Assembly (NCBI GenBank): GCA_030248215.1
Contig: JASANG010001037.1
Location: 186,001-250,000 of the forward strand
DNA from: Enoplolaimus lenunculus
Lineage: Eukaryota; Nematoda; Enoplea; Enoplida; Thoracostomopsidae
Length of the DNA: 64,000 nucleotides
Direction: 5' to 3'
The notes beneath the pieces are model-generated. The model saw only the letters and a program-made list of their open reading frames with translations. It searched no databases and had not been told where the DNA came from. This document shows, piece by piece, positions 22,375-34,300 of the stretch. The position numbers and the translations under genes are program-made. Every line of letters begins with the position of its first letter. Position 1 is the stretch's first letter.

Positions 22375-25157
22375 ATGCTGGCATCAATAAGTTTAACTGT
22401 ATTAATTCTGATTCAATTATTCAACGAAAGTTACTGTACGTCTGATTTCGGTAAGTTTATTGATTGACTTATTAAATCTGACATTTTTTGAAATCATCTG
22501 CTTTACGAAAGCTACTGTACGTCTGATTTCGGTAAGTTTACTGATTGACTCTATAAATCTGACATTTTTTGAAATCATCTGACATGAAAAAGTTTCAATT
22601 CCGTCTGTGTTGTTTGCAATATTTGCAACGCTAACTTGGTTCTATGAAGACGGTGATTTGCATATATTTGCTTTTGTAAGTATTCAAAGTGACAATGTGA
22701 GCGTAATATGTAACGGGAACCATGACCAAATTACGTATGTTCAACGTTCTATGAATTAGGTGTAATTATGCTAATTGTTTCTATGTAGAAATTAATAAAT
22801 TAGTTTAGTACCCCGGGTTGTAGACTCAAGACATGTACGGAACCTGTGAGTCCAATAATCTTGTTCCGCCGCCCAGTTTCTTTATAGCAGAGGCATAGAA
22901 GCTACGAATCTGTAACCACAAACGTCTCGAATCACCTTCATCAAGCACTTATTATCTATTTGTCACTATCTAAGCATTTGCCGAACGTAATCGAATTTAG
23001 TCAGCGCCGAACAAAATTTATTATTTCGTGGAATGCTTTTTGAGTCTCTGAAGAAATTAAAATAATCAAGACCACGATAGAGGTAGAGAAATGAACAAAG
23101 CCATACGCATTTCAAAACAATATGGCGATTTGAAGGTATGACTTGGGTTGGCTGCTCCGGGCGTTGAATTTACTCCTCATAAACGTAAGTTTCATTTTTA
23201 GATTCGATATCATTGATGCGACAAAAACGGTCTGATGGTTCTGCGTGGCAGCGACTCGGTTACGGTTGGAAAAGATCAAATCCTTTATCACCTGAAGCAT
23301 TGGCATTTGGAAATTTGCGTTTTTCACGATCAAAATGGGATAAACTGGGTTAGTGTAATTTTATATCTTTTTCTTTTATGCAGAAGAGTATCTTTTATGG
23401 GCTTGAATTCTGCCTTGAAACTAGGGCGCATATTCTAAAATGTGTATAGCAACTATCATCAGTTAGTTATAGGTTTTTAAACTCACTACTGCAGTTGTTG
23501 AACTCAAAATTGGTACAGACGTAGAGCAAATCATATGCGATAAATGTGCGGAATTTTGTAGTTCAGAATTCACCGGTTCGACAGTTACACGACCTATCAC
23601 CAACTGGTTGATAGGTGCTACACAATTTGAGAATATAGCCCTCGGTTTCACATTGAAATAGGAAATATTCGTGTATAAAGGAGTAATACATAATTTTATT
23701 CGTTCTACAAGCTTCATATATTGTCAAATATTTATTTTGGCTTTTTTTTCTTTAGTGTACTAAAAAGCTTCGAACTGTTTTTATAATTTTGTTCACTATT
23801 ATGGCCAATTCCCGTAACTGTAGTGTAAGCATATTCCTAAACCTACGCCTAAGGTTAAGGTTTAGCCTAATCGTAAAAATAAACCTTATACTTAAGCCTA
23901 TGCCTAAGGAAAAAATAAGTCTAATGCTTAAGCTTTACTCTATTGCTGTCCACAGAAAAACGTTCATCCCCTGATCTTTCTAATGGGCCGCTATTTTTCG
24001 CAGAGTTTCTTGAAGCAATCGTTTGAGCGTATAAGCTCGTATCGGATTGAAATCATTCATTGTGCATCGCAGTGAACTTTTGCGTCTGCGCAAATAATTT
24101 CTATTTTTCTCGTTTAATTAATAAATCCTAAGATCAAACGTTGCGAAATACGATCCTTAATAGCTCATGGATTAATTAACTTCATGAACAACACAACAGT
24201 TTGTAACAAATTTCCCACAAATTCCACGGCCGCAACTACGAGGGTGTGCCGTTGCACCCCCAGAAAAAACAACTTCACAACTTCTGCCACAAAACTTTAA
24301 TCTACTCGCCATTGAAAGAATTCCGCGTAGGAAATGTTTTTCCCTTTAACAATTTATGGTGGTCGGGTGCGTATGTATCCCACACGGTTTGTATATTCCA
24401 ATGTTTAATTTTAATATTATATTGAACCAACCGAATAGATTAGCTATGTTTCATATTGTAGGTTCATTAACGTTTGCAGCATATACGCATTGATTCTGTT
24501 TAATGTCAGCACGTTTCAGTAGGTTCAGGTTAAGATAATTAAGAAAGAAATAAAATAAGCGATCGAAACTGTGGATTAGGTTCAAAACCTGAGTTGCAAC
24601 CGGCAATATTAAGTGGAATAAACGCCATTTGCGTATACAATACGTAAGTTACTTTTGGATATTAATAATTTCTGGATGATATAGGAAGCAGTATATACGT
24701 TTCTAGCGCAACCAGGTGGTATCTTTAATGGTATGCAGTTCCGGAAATAAAATAACCTTTGCTGTATAATCAGAGGCAGATCCAGTGGCGGGGGGGTGCG
24801 CGCTTGCCTTTAATCAGAAAAGTTTTTGACAAAATGGTAAGGTCCCTATCTACTTTCGAAATTTTTACTTTTGTGTTACGAATATTTCGTTTGACTTCTC
24901 GTTTCTTCCGCCCGCGGAATTTTTCACAGTAATTATTGAGTCTCACGTCAAAATTTTCTGGATCCGCCACTAAGTAAAACTACCCCTGTACAAATGGGTA
25001 TCACGACAGTTCGTCTGCCGATAACTACGCGCTCTAAAGCCTGTGAATGTTATCATATTTACCACGAATTACGTTTTAAATAAAATTATTTTCAGGAGCT
25101 GGATGGGGTAAACGATCAGCAGCAAGCTGGAGCAAATTGGGAGCAGTTTGGGGCTAA
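22375..25157 (+). CDS. MIP / allatostatin-B (NLP-38-like) neuropeptide precursor, two exons
   Basis: Exon 1 (22375-22450) encodes a signal peptide, MLASISLTVLILIQLFNESYC, followed by TSDFG and a GTAAGT donor. Exon 2 (25096-25157) follows a TTTTCAG acceptor in the same phase 1 and reads G-A-G-W-G-K-R then S-A-A-S-W-S-K-L-G-A-V-W-G-stop. G-K-R is a dibasic cleavage plus amidation site and the terminal Gly is an amide donor. The last peptide is W-(six residues)-W-amide, the defining pattern of myoinhibitory peptides, and closely resembles the W-N-K-L-N-S-L-W-G peptide of C. elegans NLP-38 (from memory). The precursor is short (about 45 aa) for this family, so further peptide exons may lie in the 2.6-kb intron. 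An in-frame ATG at 22321 is an alternative start, but it puts a long hydrophilic stretch before the signal core. AATAAA is at 25355-25360. Confidence 0.68.
22424..22585 (+). repeat. 81-bp tandem duplication over the neuropeptide exon 1 donor
   Basis: Copies start at 22424 and 22505. Each has ACTGTACGTCTGATTTCG followed by GTAAGTTTA, so the last bases of exon 1 and its splice donor are present twice. Reading through the first donor meets a stop within five codons. Confidence 0.85.
23441..23625. mobile_element. GTAGCACCTATC-ended MITE, copy 2, in the neuropeptide intron
   Basis: Ends TGTGTATAGCAACTATCATC and TGATAGGTGCTACACA are inverted. It lies 180 bp before the TTAGGC-type MITE in the same intron. 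Confidence 0.7.
23803..23989. mobile_element. TTAGGC-type hAT-like MITE, copy 7, in the neuropeptide intron
   Basis: CCTAAG-orientation copy between the two exons of the W(X6)W-amide gene. The ends GGCCAATT and ATGGGCC are clear; the flanking 8-mers match in part. Confidence 0.75.
24771..24973. repeat. Candidate MITE with GGATCCGCCACT ends
   Basis: The left end AGGCAGATCCAGTGGCGG and the complement of the right end GGATCCGCCACT are similar, with an AT-rich 200-bp interior. It lies 120 bp before exon 2 of the neuropeptide gene. Confidence 0.45.
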
Positions 25158-25354
25158 ACGGTCTGGCAGACGTTAATCAAATTTCTTTTACGCAGCATCA
25201 CACTTATTTTGGTGGTCAGTGCTTTTATATCATGGAATAGATTATGTTGGCCAAATGTTACTATCTGGGACTGAATTGATGTGCGGAAATTTTTGACATT
25301 CATATACCAAAAATATACTGTCTTTACATTGTAAATGCTCCTATATGTCAGTTA

Positions 25355-25360
25355 AATAAA
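25355..25360 (+). terminator. Polyadenylation signal of the neuropeptide gene
   Basis: AATAAA lies about 200 bp downstream of the stop codon of the W(X6)W-amide gene, in AT-rich sequence with no competing gene. It is a plausible 3' end signal. Confidence 0.5.
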
Positions 25361-25479
25361 ACAAATCAAATTGTAAAAATGGTCAACGACGTTAACAGTC
25401 TGAAACAATTATAGCAATTGGTTGATAATCGCAAAAATTTATCTCATTGGTACTCGTTGAAAAGTGCACTCCCTTGCGA

Positions 25480-25800
25480 GAGTGCTATTAATTACTACAA
25501 AATTCAAGTTTTGAATTGCCAAATTCAGCATTACAATTAACACTACAATTTCCGCCGAGTTTATAATTATAAGCAGCTGAGTCCAAATTCAGTTGACCAT
25601 AACTCACGTGATATTTGAGTTACGGTAAATTTGAATATACTTTCTAAAAGCTCCTTTAGAGTGCTATCGACTAGTACAAAAATCAGGTTTTGAATTATCA
25701 AAATTCATCATTACAATTTACACTACAATTTCCGCCAAATTTAAAATTATAAACAGCTTAGTCTAAGTATTACGTGAGTTATGGTCAACTGAATTTGACT
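25480..25800. repeat. Diverged direct plus inverted repeat
   Basis: A block with AATTCAGCATTACAATTAAC and CACTACAATTTCCGCC occurs at about 25500 and again at about 25690. The segment CAGTTGACCATAACTCACGTG near 25590 recurs inverted near 25770. The whole can fold back. Just 3' of the neuropeptide gene. Confidence 0.6.
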
Positions 25801-27445
25801 TTGCCATTATTCCCATAAAAACATACCAACAAGTTTCTTAATTTTGGCATGTTTTAAGAAATCAAAATTTTAAATCATCATGGGATTATGCAGGAATGTG
25901 GTTCAATTAAGGTTTGAATTAAAAAATTACTTTTCGTCAGCTCCAGCTACTTTAATGGTGAAACAATGCAAATTATTCCTAATTATTTACACAATAGCAT
26001 TTCAGATATCCGGCGGATATCCTGATTTTTCATATCCGGATATCTGGATATCCGGTGCCCATCTATAATACAAAGCTCACAAATAGCAATAACACGGGTT
26101 ATATGCTAATTTTCCTTGTGAAATCCAAATATCCTAGGAAAAGTTAAGGCGTATATTTTAGGTTAAGGCATATGCTTGACGAATCCATAGGCAGATAGAA
26201 GCCGGAGGGCTCAGACCCGCTGTAACCCAATTAGCGCTTTTCATTTCTCTGCACTTGACTAACTCGATCACATTAAAACATTTTTATTTAATTGCGTTTT
26301 CAAGGGGGCTGTCGACCCGCAAACCAAATGCCCCTGAGAACGTAATTTTAAAGTTTTCTATGTGCAGGATGGAAGGATTTATCTCGGGAAGTTTTCTTTT
26401 ACTGTGTTCTCAAAAGCGTTGCGTCCCTCCAAAACCACACACACTACGCAAATTACGAACATGTTGAAATTGTATTAAACACTGTTTTGTGTATCAAATG
26501 CATTTTCAAACAGCTAAGCGTCAAAAATGCGAATACCACAAAGAGTGCACTCCGACCAGTGGATGGGCCAATCAACATGCGCCGTGGATAATGCCATTTA
26601 AAAACAATGGTTTCCAGTTATATTCAGCACGGATGTTCCTGATCCTAGGAATAAGATCGTTTCAAGCTGACTATAACTTTTTTATTTTAACGTTAATAAA
26701 TGCATTTTTGCAATCACTTTTAGTCTTTACGTTGAGCAAAAAACAACCGATCTATATATACATATATATCATACAGCGTCACTACTAAATATTAGTGAAC
26801 AGAACTTTTTAACATCTAAACTGCGGTTGACACTGCGGGCTCATACAACGGGAACCACTCAGGCCATTGTTACGTAACAAGAATTAAAACCAAAATTTTC
26901 TATTAACATTCAATGCTAAAATTCCGTTTGGTTTCTCGTTCGCTTTGTTTTCGGTGTTTTTCACTAATATATGCTATGCGCGTGCCCTCATTCAGTGAAA
27001 AACTGTACGAGTCCAGCACTGGTTGTCACAACAATCAGTCAAGTGTAGATCTTAAGGAAACAATTAAAATTTGTGCTGGAAAATTTTTCAAAATCCTTAA
27101 AATTTTAAATTTATGGTTATTAATATCAAAAGTTGTGAGAAATGTTTTTCGCGTTTCGACGATGTTTATTAAAAAATTACGACAAATGAAAAAACATCTC
27201 ATTTTTAATCTGAAACACAAAACTGAACGACAGAGGCTGTACACAGGGTCTTGTGTTTAAATAAATTAGGTTTAACTGTTTTACAAGTTTGCCAGTTTGC
27301 ATCATTTTTTTTGTTTAACAGTTTTATTTCTATTTTTACAAAGGTCTAAAAACAATTCTGTATTACGAAAATTTTCTGTGCTCTGTCTGTTAATTTTGTT
27401 AGCCCTGTCGACTATTAACCATTTGCGATTGCTGGGGTACTAATA
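25801..27445. other. Unassigned AT-rich intergenic stretch
   Basis: A nest of CCGGATAT palindromes occurs at 26008-26060. The longer plus-strand open frames here (for example 26913-27260) show no domain, signal peptide or splice context. Confidence 0.45.
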
Positions 27446-27684
27446 GTTATAGTAGCTATCGCTAGTTAGCGATGTTGTTGGCGTTAAATTTGCACAGCTT
27501 GAACCATCGTTTCAAATGCTTACAGCACGTATAGCACGAGTCAGCGATAGGTTTTCAAACTGACGAATTCCTTCAATTGCGGAAGTTAAAATAAATGCGA
27601 AAATTGTGCTTAATCTTGCAAGCTCACCATGTAGTGGTACAAAAGTTACAAGACCTATCACCAACTGCTAATAGGTGCTACACA
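27446..27684. mobile_element. GTAGCACCTATC-ended MITE, copy 3
   Basis: Carries the GCTATCGCTAGTTAGCGAT and AGTCAGCGATAGGTTTTC motifs and a clean right end CTAATAGGTGCTACACA. The left end appears rearranged, with two partial copies of the terminal motif. Confidence 0.6.
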
Positions 27685-28124
27685 TTTGTGAATACAGGAC
27701 CTTGTCTCCAATTGGTGATGCGTATTAACGTATCGAGTATAGCATTGTGAACGCCTACATTGAAATTGATTAGTTGAAGCCATTTTACAGCTAAATTATT
27801 TAAATTTAGGGCCTTACCTCAGGCAGTATATGTACTGCACAATACTGCTGGCAACATATGCAAAAAATAAACACACAATGTGCAGTGGTTAATAATTACG
27901 CGTATGTGCAGTCAAAAACAAGTCGTGGCACTTCCTCAGAGTCTCCAGATTTCATTCAAGTTTTAAGCTGGCGAGATAAGATTGAATGTATTCACGCGGA
28001 AATATGCAAAATTTCATATGAACAGCGAAAAAACCAGGGGCACTTGATAAGTTAATTTTTAAATTTACGACATCCAGCGCGCCAGTTGACAAATAGAAAC
28101 ACAATAAAATTTTGTACTTTGGTT

Positions 28125-28325
28125 GGCCCTTGTAAACATCAGGGGCTGAACGTTTTTCTGTGGAACTGCAATACAGTAAGTTTAAGCGTTAAATAATTTT
28201 TGGATCAGGCTTGGGCTTTAGCTTAGGTATAAGCTCATGCTTACACTTAAGCTTAGGCTCAGTCTTACGTGTACGCTTATGAATATGCTTATACTACTGT
28301 TATGGCCCTGTTCTATACACTGGCT
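28125..28325. mobile_element. TTAGGC-type MITE, copy 8, immediately upstream of Ly6-like paralogue 1
   Basis: Full-length copy ending 52 bp before the start codon of the first Ly6-like gene, so it occupies the expected promoter or 5' UTR position. The flanking 8-mers CTTTGGTT and TTTTTGTT match in part. Confidence 0.78.
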
Positions 28326-28377
28326 TTTTTGTTCATCAATGTAAAGTCTTTCTCTCAGGGGTTGTATGTACGTCAAA

Positions 28378-31300
28378 ATGAATCGAATAGTTTATAACGG
28401 TTTAATTCTTTGGTGTATTTTAATCGTAACTGTAACAGGTTAGTGTTATTAACAGTGTTTAACCAAATAGCTCGTAATCTGGGAACGTAACCAGGACTTG
28501 AGTTCGAGCGGTATAATACCGTTAAAAACATCGTATCCCTAGGATTCAGAAGGTTATCTGAATAAAATAAAACGATCTATTTTCTTGCCTCTAAAAATTT
28601 CGCGACGAGTTTCTGATGTATACGTCCCTGCTGTTAATTAATCTTAAATCCGCAACTGAGCCACATGGCATTAAACGCAGCGCTCTGGAGCAAAATTTCT
28701 AACATCCACATTTTTACCTTACCAGTTCGTCGCCAGTAACCACAAAATGTTGGGGTTACGGACTCTATTAAGTAACCACTCCTACTGATTCAGACTCGAA
28801 ATCGAGACCCTAGACTTTAATCGCCATTTTCTTTTTTCGGGTCACTGCAGTACTCTACTGAACACTTCCTGGTTGCAGGATTTGGTATTTTATAAAATCA
28901 ATAAAATTAATTCAATTTTTAGGAATCGAAGACTGGCGTGCGCGTTGGAATGCACGGCATGGTATTACAACCGGTGGCTCAAGTGCAAAAGCGACTTCCT
29001 CTTCAAAGACTGGGACAGCAACCGCACGTGGAAGAACCACAACAGTGCAACAAAAACCGAAAACAACAGCGCAACTAACCAATCAAAACATCGGAGAGCG
29101 AACGCGGACGCTTGAGCGAAATAGTGTTCTTGAAGCAGAAGGTAAATTAAGTCTCACCCAATAAAACGTGTATATTGCTCAGAACTAGTGGTTGAAACAC
29201 TTGAACCGGCAACTTATATCAACCTACTCATTGAAAACTTTCATAAATAACAACAGCCAATATATATAATTAAAGCTGGAATGCCTCACATACGTGCATC
29301 GTCAACTTTCTAGAAAACATACACTTGACTGTTCTATGAAAAGAATATCTGTATGAAGATGTTTGTGCATTCGCTATTGCGCAAATCTGGCTGACTAGTT
29401 GAAGTTATTTATATATACAATAAAACACCAGTTTTGAAGAACAATATAGTTCAGATACCTATCTTCCAAGTAAGCCATTGCGCGTTTTCAAGTCGAAAAT
29501 GAAAAGTTTCGATAAAGCTAGAAATTGCACGTTAACCGGTACACAAACAAGAATTTCAGGCACGAAATGCTACTTTTGTTCAAGTATTCAACACTTGAAC
29601 GGGTCAACGTTGTCGACCAACGGCTGGAAACCTCCAAACGATCGATCAACGGACCCGGAATGTTGGAATTCACCAAAAAAGACTAAATTGTGCAAAAAAG
29701 GATGTACGTCAGTAATCGGAATCGGAAAACCACGACTTGGTAAGTTCAGATAAGCATTGATACAATTCATTCTTAGAATAAAAATACGTTTAGGTAAGTA
29801 CTTAAATATTTAGACGTAATTAATGACTAATGTATAGAATAGGTTCGTAAGAGTAGTATTATCATATTCCTAAGCTAAAGCAAAAAAAATTTGCCTAAAG
29901 CTTTCACTTACTCTATTGCAGTCTCGCAGAACAACGTTGCGGCCCTGATCCTTTACATGGACCACACATGGACCACAGTATTATTAGGGCGAAACCAGGG
30001 TGGTTTCAGCTGTCAATCCCTTCCCATTTGTGATTTTTGCAAACTGGGGTTTTCAGACACAAGTTCAGTTTGCATCACGAAACCCCCACCTCGAAATTTT
30101 TATTTTAAGTAAAGCTGCCCCCTTTACGAAATGTTGACTACGCCCATGCCAATAAAGCATTTATATCCTATCTCAGTTTCAACGGATCACGGCTATCCCG
30201 CTGTCCAGGCTATCCTGAAGTCCTGATGACGTCTTACTACAATCGTTGGCCTGGCGTTTAGGTGTAATGGAATGCAACTGCACTTCGTTGGGTTCGCTAA
30301 GATAATTTCAATAGATAAACTGTGTAAAAATTGTTTAAGTGTGGCACACTGTAATGTTATACGTTATGCTTATCAGACTCAGTTGCACACCCAGACCCAA
30401 TATATCCACGCGCTGCCAAGGTTAGTGGCCCAGTTTTATAATCAATTTAACGTTTGGCCAAAGGCAGGGTCGGTTCTAGACGGATGGTTTCTGGGCCCTA
30501 CCCCCAAGAACCAATTTGTATACATAGAAACAAAAATAAAAAAGTTTCTAAAACCCTACTCGATTGTTAAAAATAAAGCATCGTCCTCCAAAGAAATTTC
30601 CGGGACCGCTAATGGTAAAAGGTGTTCTCCGTATTGTCAACACTACCTTCATTGTTGATTCAAGTGAATGAATAAGTCCCTACCTTAAGGGAAAAAATAT
30701 ACATATTAAATTTTCCCACTTTTCTCGTTTTCGAAACAAATTTTACGCTTCATGTTTTTCCTGTAATACAGCATTTGAATTTTTCGCTTTTCACGGCAAA
30801 ACTTATGCTTGTGATTCCTACCAAATCAGCGGAAAAGCTTGGCGTCAGAAAGAAGTGGCTGTGCTGCGCTTCTGGTCATAAGTTTTGTACCTTGGAAAAC
30901 TGAACGCCGTTTCTATACATGGGCAAAAGTTTTGTTAGTGTCTCGCTCCGATAAGACATGAAATCTGTGCCCTCTCCTCTTGGTACACCCGTTTGCTTTT
31001 CTATGTGGCAGCTACAACGTACCGATCATAGGCAACGAATTGTTGGGAATAAAGAAATATATTATGAGAGCGAAGTGAGCTGAAAGCCGGGTTCAATTTT
31101 TATTGTTTTAAATCAACAGCTCATAATCCTAGTTTTTGATGGTCTGCTTTGTATGTCAAAAAAAGTTTTGTTAATTAAAACATCCAGTAGCCGAAACACA
31201 AGTTATACAGTGATGGGAATTGCAATTGTTTTTTGTTTATGTATATGTCGTAGGCCAATCTGCTATTCAGGCCAATTACTAATTGTCCTAGACTAATCTG

Positions 31301-34300
31301 CTATTTTATGTAATAGCAGTGTGGCATGGGCTAAACTGCTGTTAAACCTATAGGCCAATCAGAATTGATTATTTGGACAGCCGCAATACAGTTAACCAAT
31401 CAGCGTTGCTTTTACATCACTGTTGTTTTGCTACATATTAAAATCGCTATTTGGCCTAGGCCAAACAGCTATTTACTTCGAATAGCTGGTTGGCCTAGGC
31501 CATTTGGTAATTGGCCTGAATATCAGATTGGCCTGCGACATATATTATAGTTTTTTCATGAACAACTGGGGAAGTAAATTTACAGTTGCCCTTGCTACAT
31601 CGCTACACTGGCCCATGATACTTTTAGGACCGTCCCGTTTTTGGTAGGACTGCAAAACAATAGCTTATGCCTTAGACATTTTTTGCTTAGTCTTAGGCTT
31701 AGGCTTACACTTTTTTCAACGCTTAGGCGGAGCTTAAGCTTAGGAATGCACGTAATTTGCATTTACGGCTTTAGAAATATGCAGATGATACAAGCAAAAA
31801 ATACTTAGAGACCACATATCATTCCCGACTCTCCTGCATCCTTTGGATGCACTGTTCGTATATACAGCTTTACAAAAAAACAGGGCAAAATTATCCTTTT
31901 TAAGTGTGTAACTTGCGAAAGTGCACTCCATTTTTGCAGTTTGATTAATTGCATTCACCAAGCCTACGCTCCTTTCAAATGACCTATGGGTCAAAAATTT
32001 GACCAAAGACCGAGTTTAGCTAAATTTATTTCGCCGGCCTACCAGTAGGTCTGGGCCCGGAAGCCTAAGGACCGCTGGCGTATTTTTAAGCCCAGGCTCT
32101 TCCAGGGCAGAAACCTTGACCGGGATACATCCCAATACATCTTGTAAGTCAAAATCGTAACTGTCAAATAAGAGATGTCCGAGGTCGCTGGAGTAGTTTA
32201 AGGTTAATTCAGCATTAAAAATCCTAAATCCTAATATCAGTCAAAATTGTTTCTATTAATGAAGATAATACTGACAGAATCATAAGAATGATAACGACAA
32301 CAGAAACGTCGATTTGTCCCAGGACTACCTCAATAAAATCATATAGCAGTTTGGAAACAATTTTTGAGATCGTTGGCCAATGTAAAGAACAGGGGCGGAG
32401 CAGTATATAAGCATATTCCTAAGCCTTAAAGCCTAAGCCTACGTTCAAGTCTAGGCATAAGAATGAGCATACTCCTAAGCCTAAGCCTAAGCCTAGACCT
32501 AAGCCAAAGAAAAAATAGTCTAAAGCTTAAACTTACTCTATTCTAGTCCCACAGAAAAAAGTTCGCCCCTGATCTTTATATGGGCCAAAGCGTTTAACTC
32601 CTGTAATCCGTAATATGATTTTTAATAGAAGTCCGCGGAGTAGCTAATGGAGGGAGGCAAGAAGGCCACGTCTCATATATCCCACCCTTAATGTGTTCAC
32701 CCTTAATGCTAATTTCATCGATGTGACTGCTGGTGGACCGCTGGGGCGCAGACGGGCAATCTATCTCATTTTTTTATTTAAAAAATTTGCATAACATATA
32801 AAATAAAGCTTTATGAGAAAATGATAAGGTCTTTATGTCTGTAAATTATCAATTACATTAAACCCCTGGTATGTGTATCCCCTCGTGTTTTTTCAGTTGT
32901 TGCCCCTCTGGATATGGCCCGTAAAACCAAAACCCTGCCACGTTCATGATAAGACATAAGGTTCATAGCATGGCAACTACTGCCTATGATATTCGCTAAA
33001 TGTGAAGAAATCTTCCACTTCTCACTTTAACTGAATCCAGATTTCTGTTTGTTTTACGTTTTTAATCCTTTATCACATGAATATTTTCTATTTCATCAGC
33101 GACCTACTTTTACGCAAGGATTCGAACTCCAGTAACTGAAGTGAAAGGCGTTTACCATCACTACTCAGCTACAGGAGCTGGACGCTCGAGCCCGAGCGGG
33201 CTCTCACGTCTTGTGGTGATTTAGTACTATGTTTACGTGTTGCAATTGTTAAACACTGTGGGATATTATATTATTTAACGTATACACACTGCGCTGAGTT
33301 GCCCATAGTCAACTCTAGTGAAAAGGAGTCAATTGTAAATCGCTTCTCAAAATGAAAGCTGAAAATGTTGTTATACTTAGAGAACGAGTTGGTTTCTGTT
33401 TCTTGTGTGAATTCAAATGCAAAAATGTGGTTATTTACGTTTAATTACCTAATTTTTATTACTGTTTGATTAAATTTCAGCTGTAATCGCTGATCAACTG
33501 CGTAAAGACAAAGCAACCAGTGACAATATTCGAATGATTTTTCGAACGTGCGAAGAAGACGTGAATAAAATGTTGAAACCAGACCCGTTGCAGCGTCCGT
33601 TTGAAGTGCCTCGTTCAAATTGTTCGTTTGTCAAAGGTCGTATTGATCTACTGCATCGTGGTAGTTCGCTGTCTTGGTGCAAATGCAAAAGCAACGAATG
33701 TAATAAAGATTTCGGCGTTGTTTATTCATTGAATTCTGGTACGTTCGATTATTAATAGGCTAAACTTGATTCAATTTTAAGGGGCTGCTAAACCTTTTAT
33801 GAGTGCAGAATGTAAATAATCATCTTTGTGGCAAGAGGGGTAGGACTCCCTGCTGATCTATGAAACAAAAATGATTTGCCAGCTTTCAGTTCGTGCCCGA
33901 ATTGTTCAAAATTCTACTGTTGTTTTAATTACTAATTCTACAAAGTAAAAATTTTGGCTGCTCGTTTGTTTTTAATAGTCTGAAGTACAACAGGGCGTGC
34001 AAGAATAATTGATAAAGCGAAGGAAAAATGCGAAAGTAAAAATATAAAATTTGCTACAAATTGTCAATTTAAATATAAAGCTTACGAGTTAGTCTCAAAG
34101 GTGCAGTTTGATTTTTAGCCGTTTCGGGTTTCAATCAAGTGTAATGTACAACTTTACATTTCAAACGGAACTATTCATTGTTGAATTTTTTGACTAATTA
34201 TATTAAATTTCTCAGATAAATTTAATTGCAAAGTAATTTTTTAGGAAACTGTCGTTTCACCACTCGTCGATACGCAGATATCCAAGAAGTTCCCACGCGG

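Noticed and set aside
26913-27260. 115-codon plus-strand gene
   Set aside because: Low-complexity Lys/Leu/Phe-rich translation typical of AT-rich non-coding DNA; no splice or regulatory context.
30272-30658. 128-codon plus-strand gene in the intron of Ly6-like paralogue 1
   Set aside because: No signal peptide, domain or paralogue; an open frame of this length is expected by chance in 64 kb.
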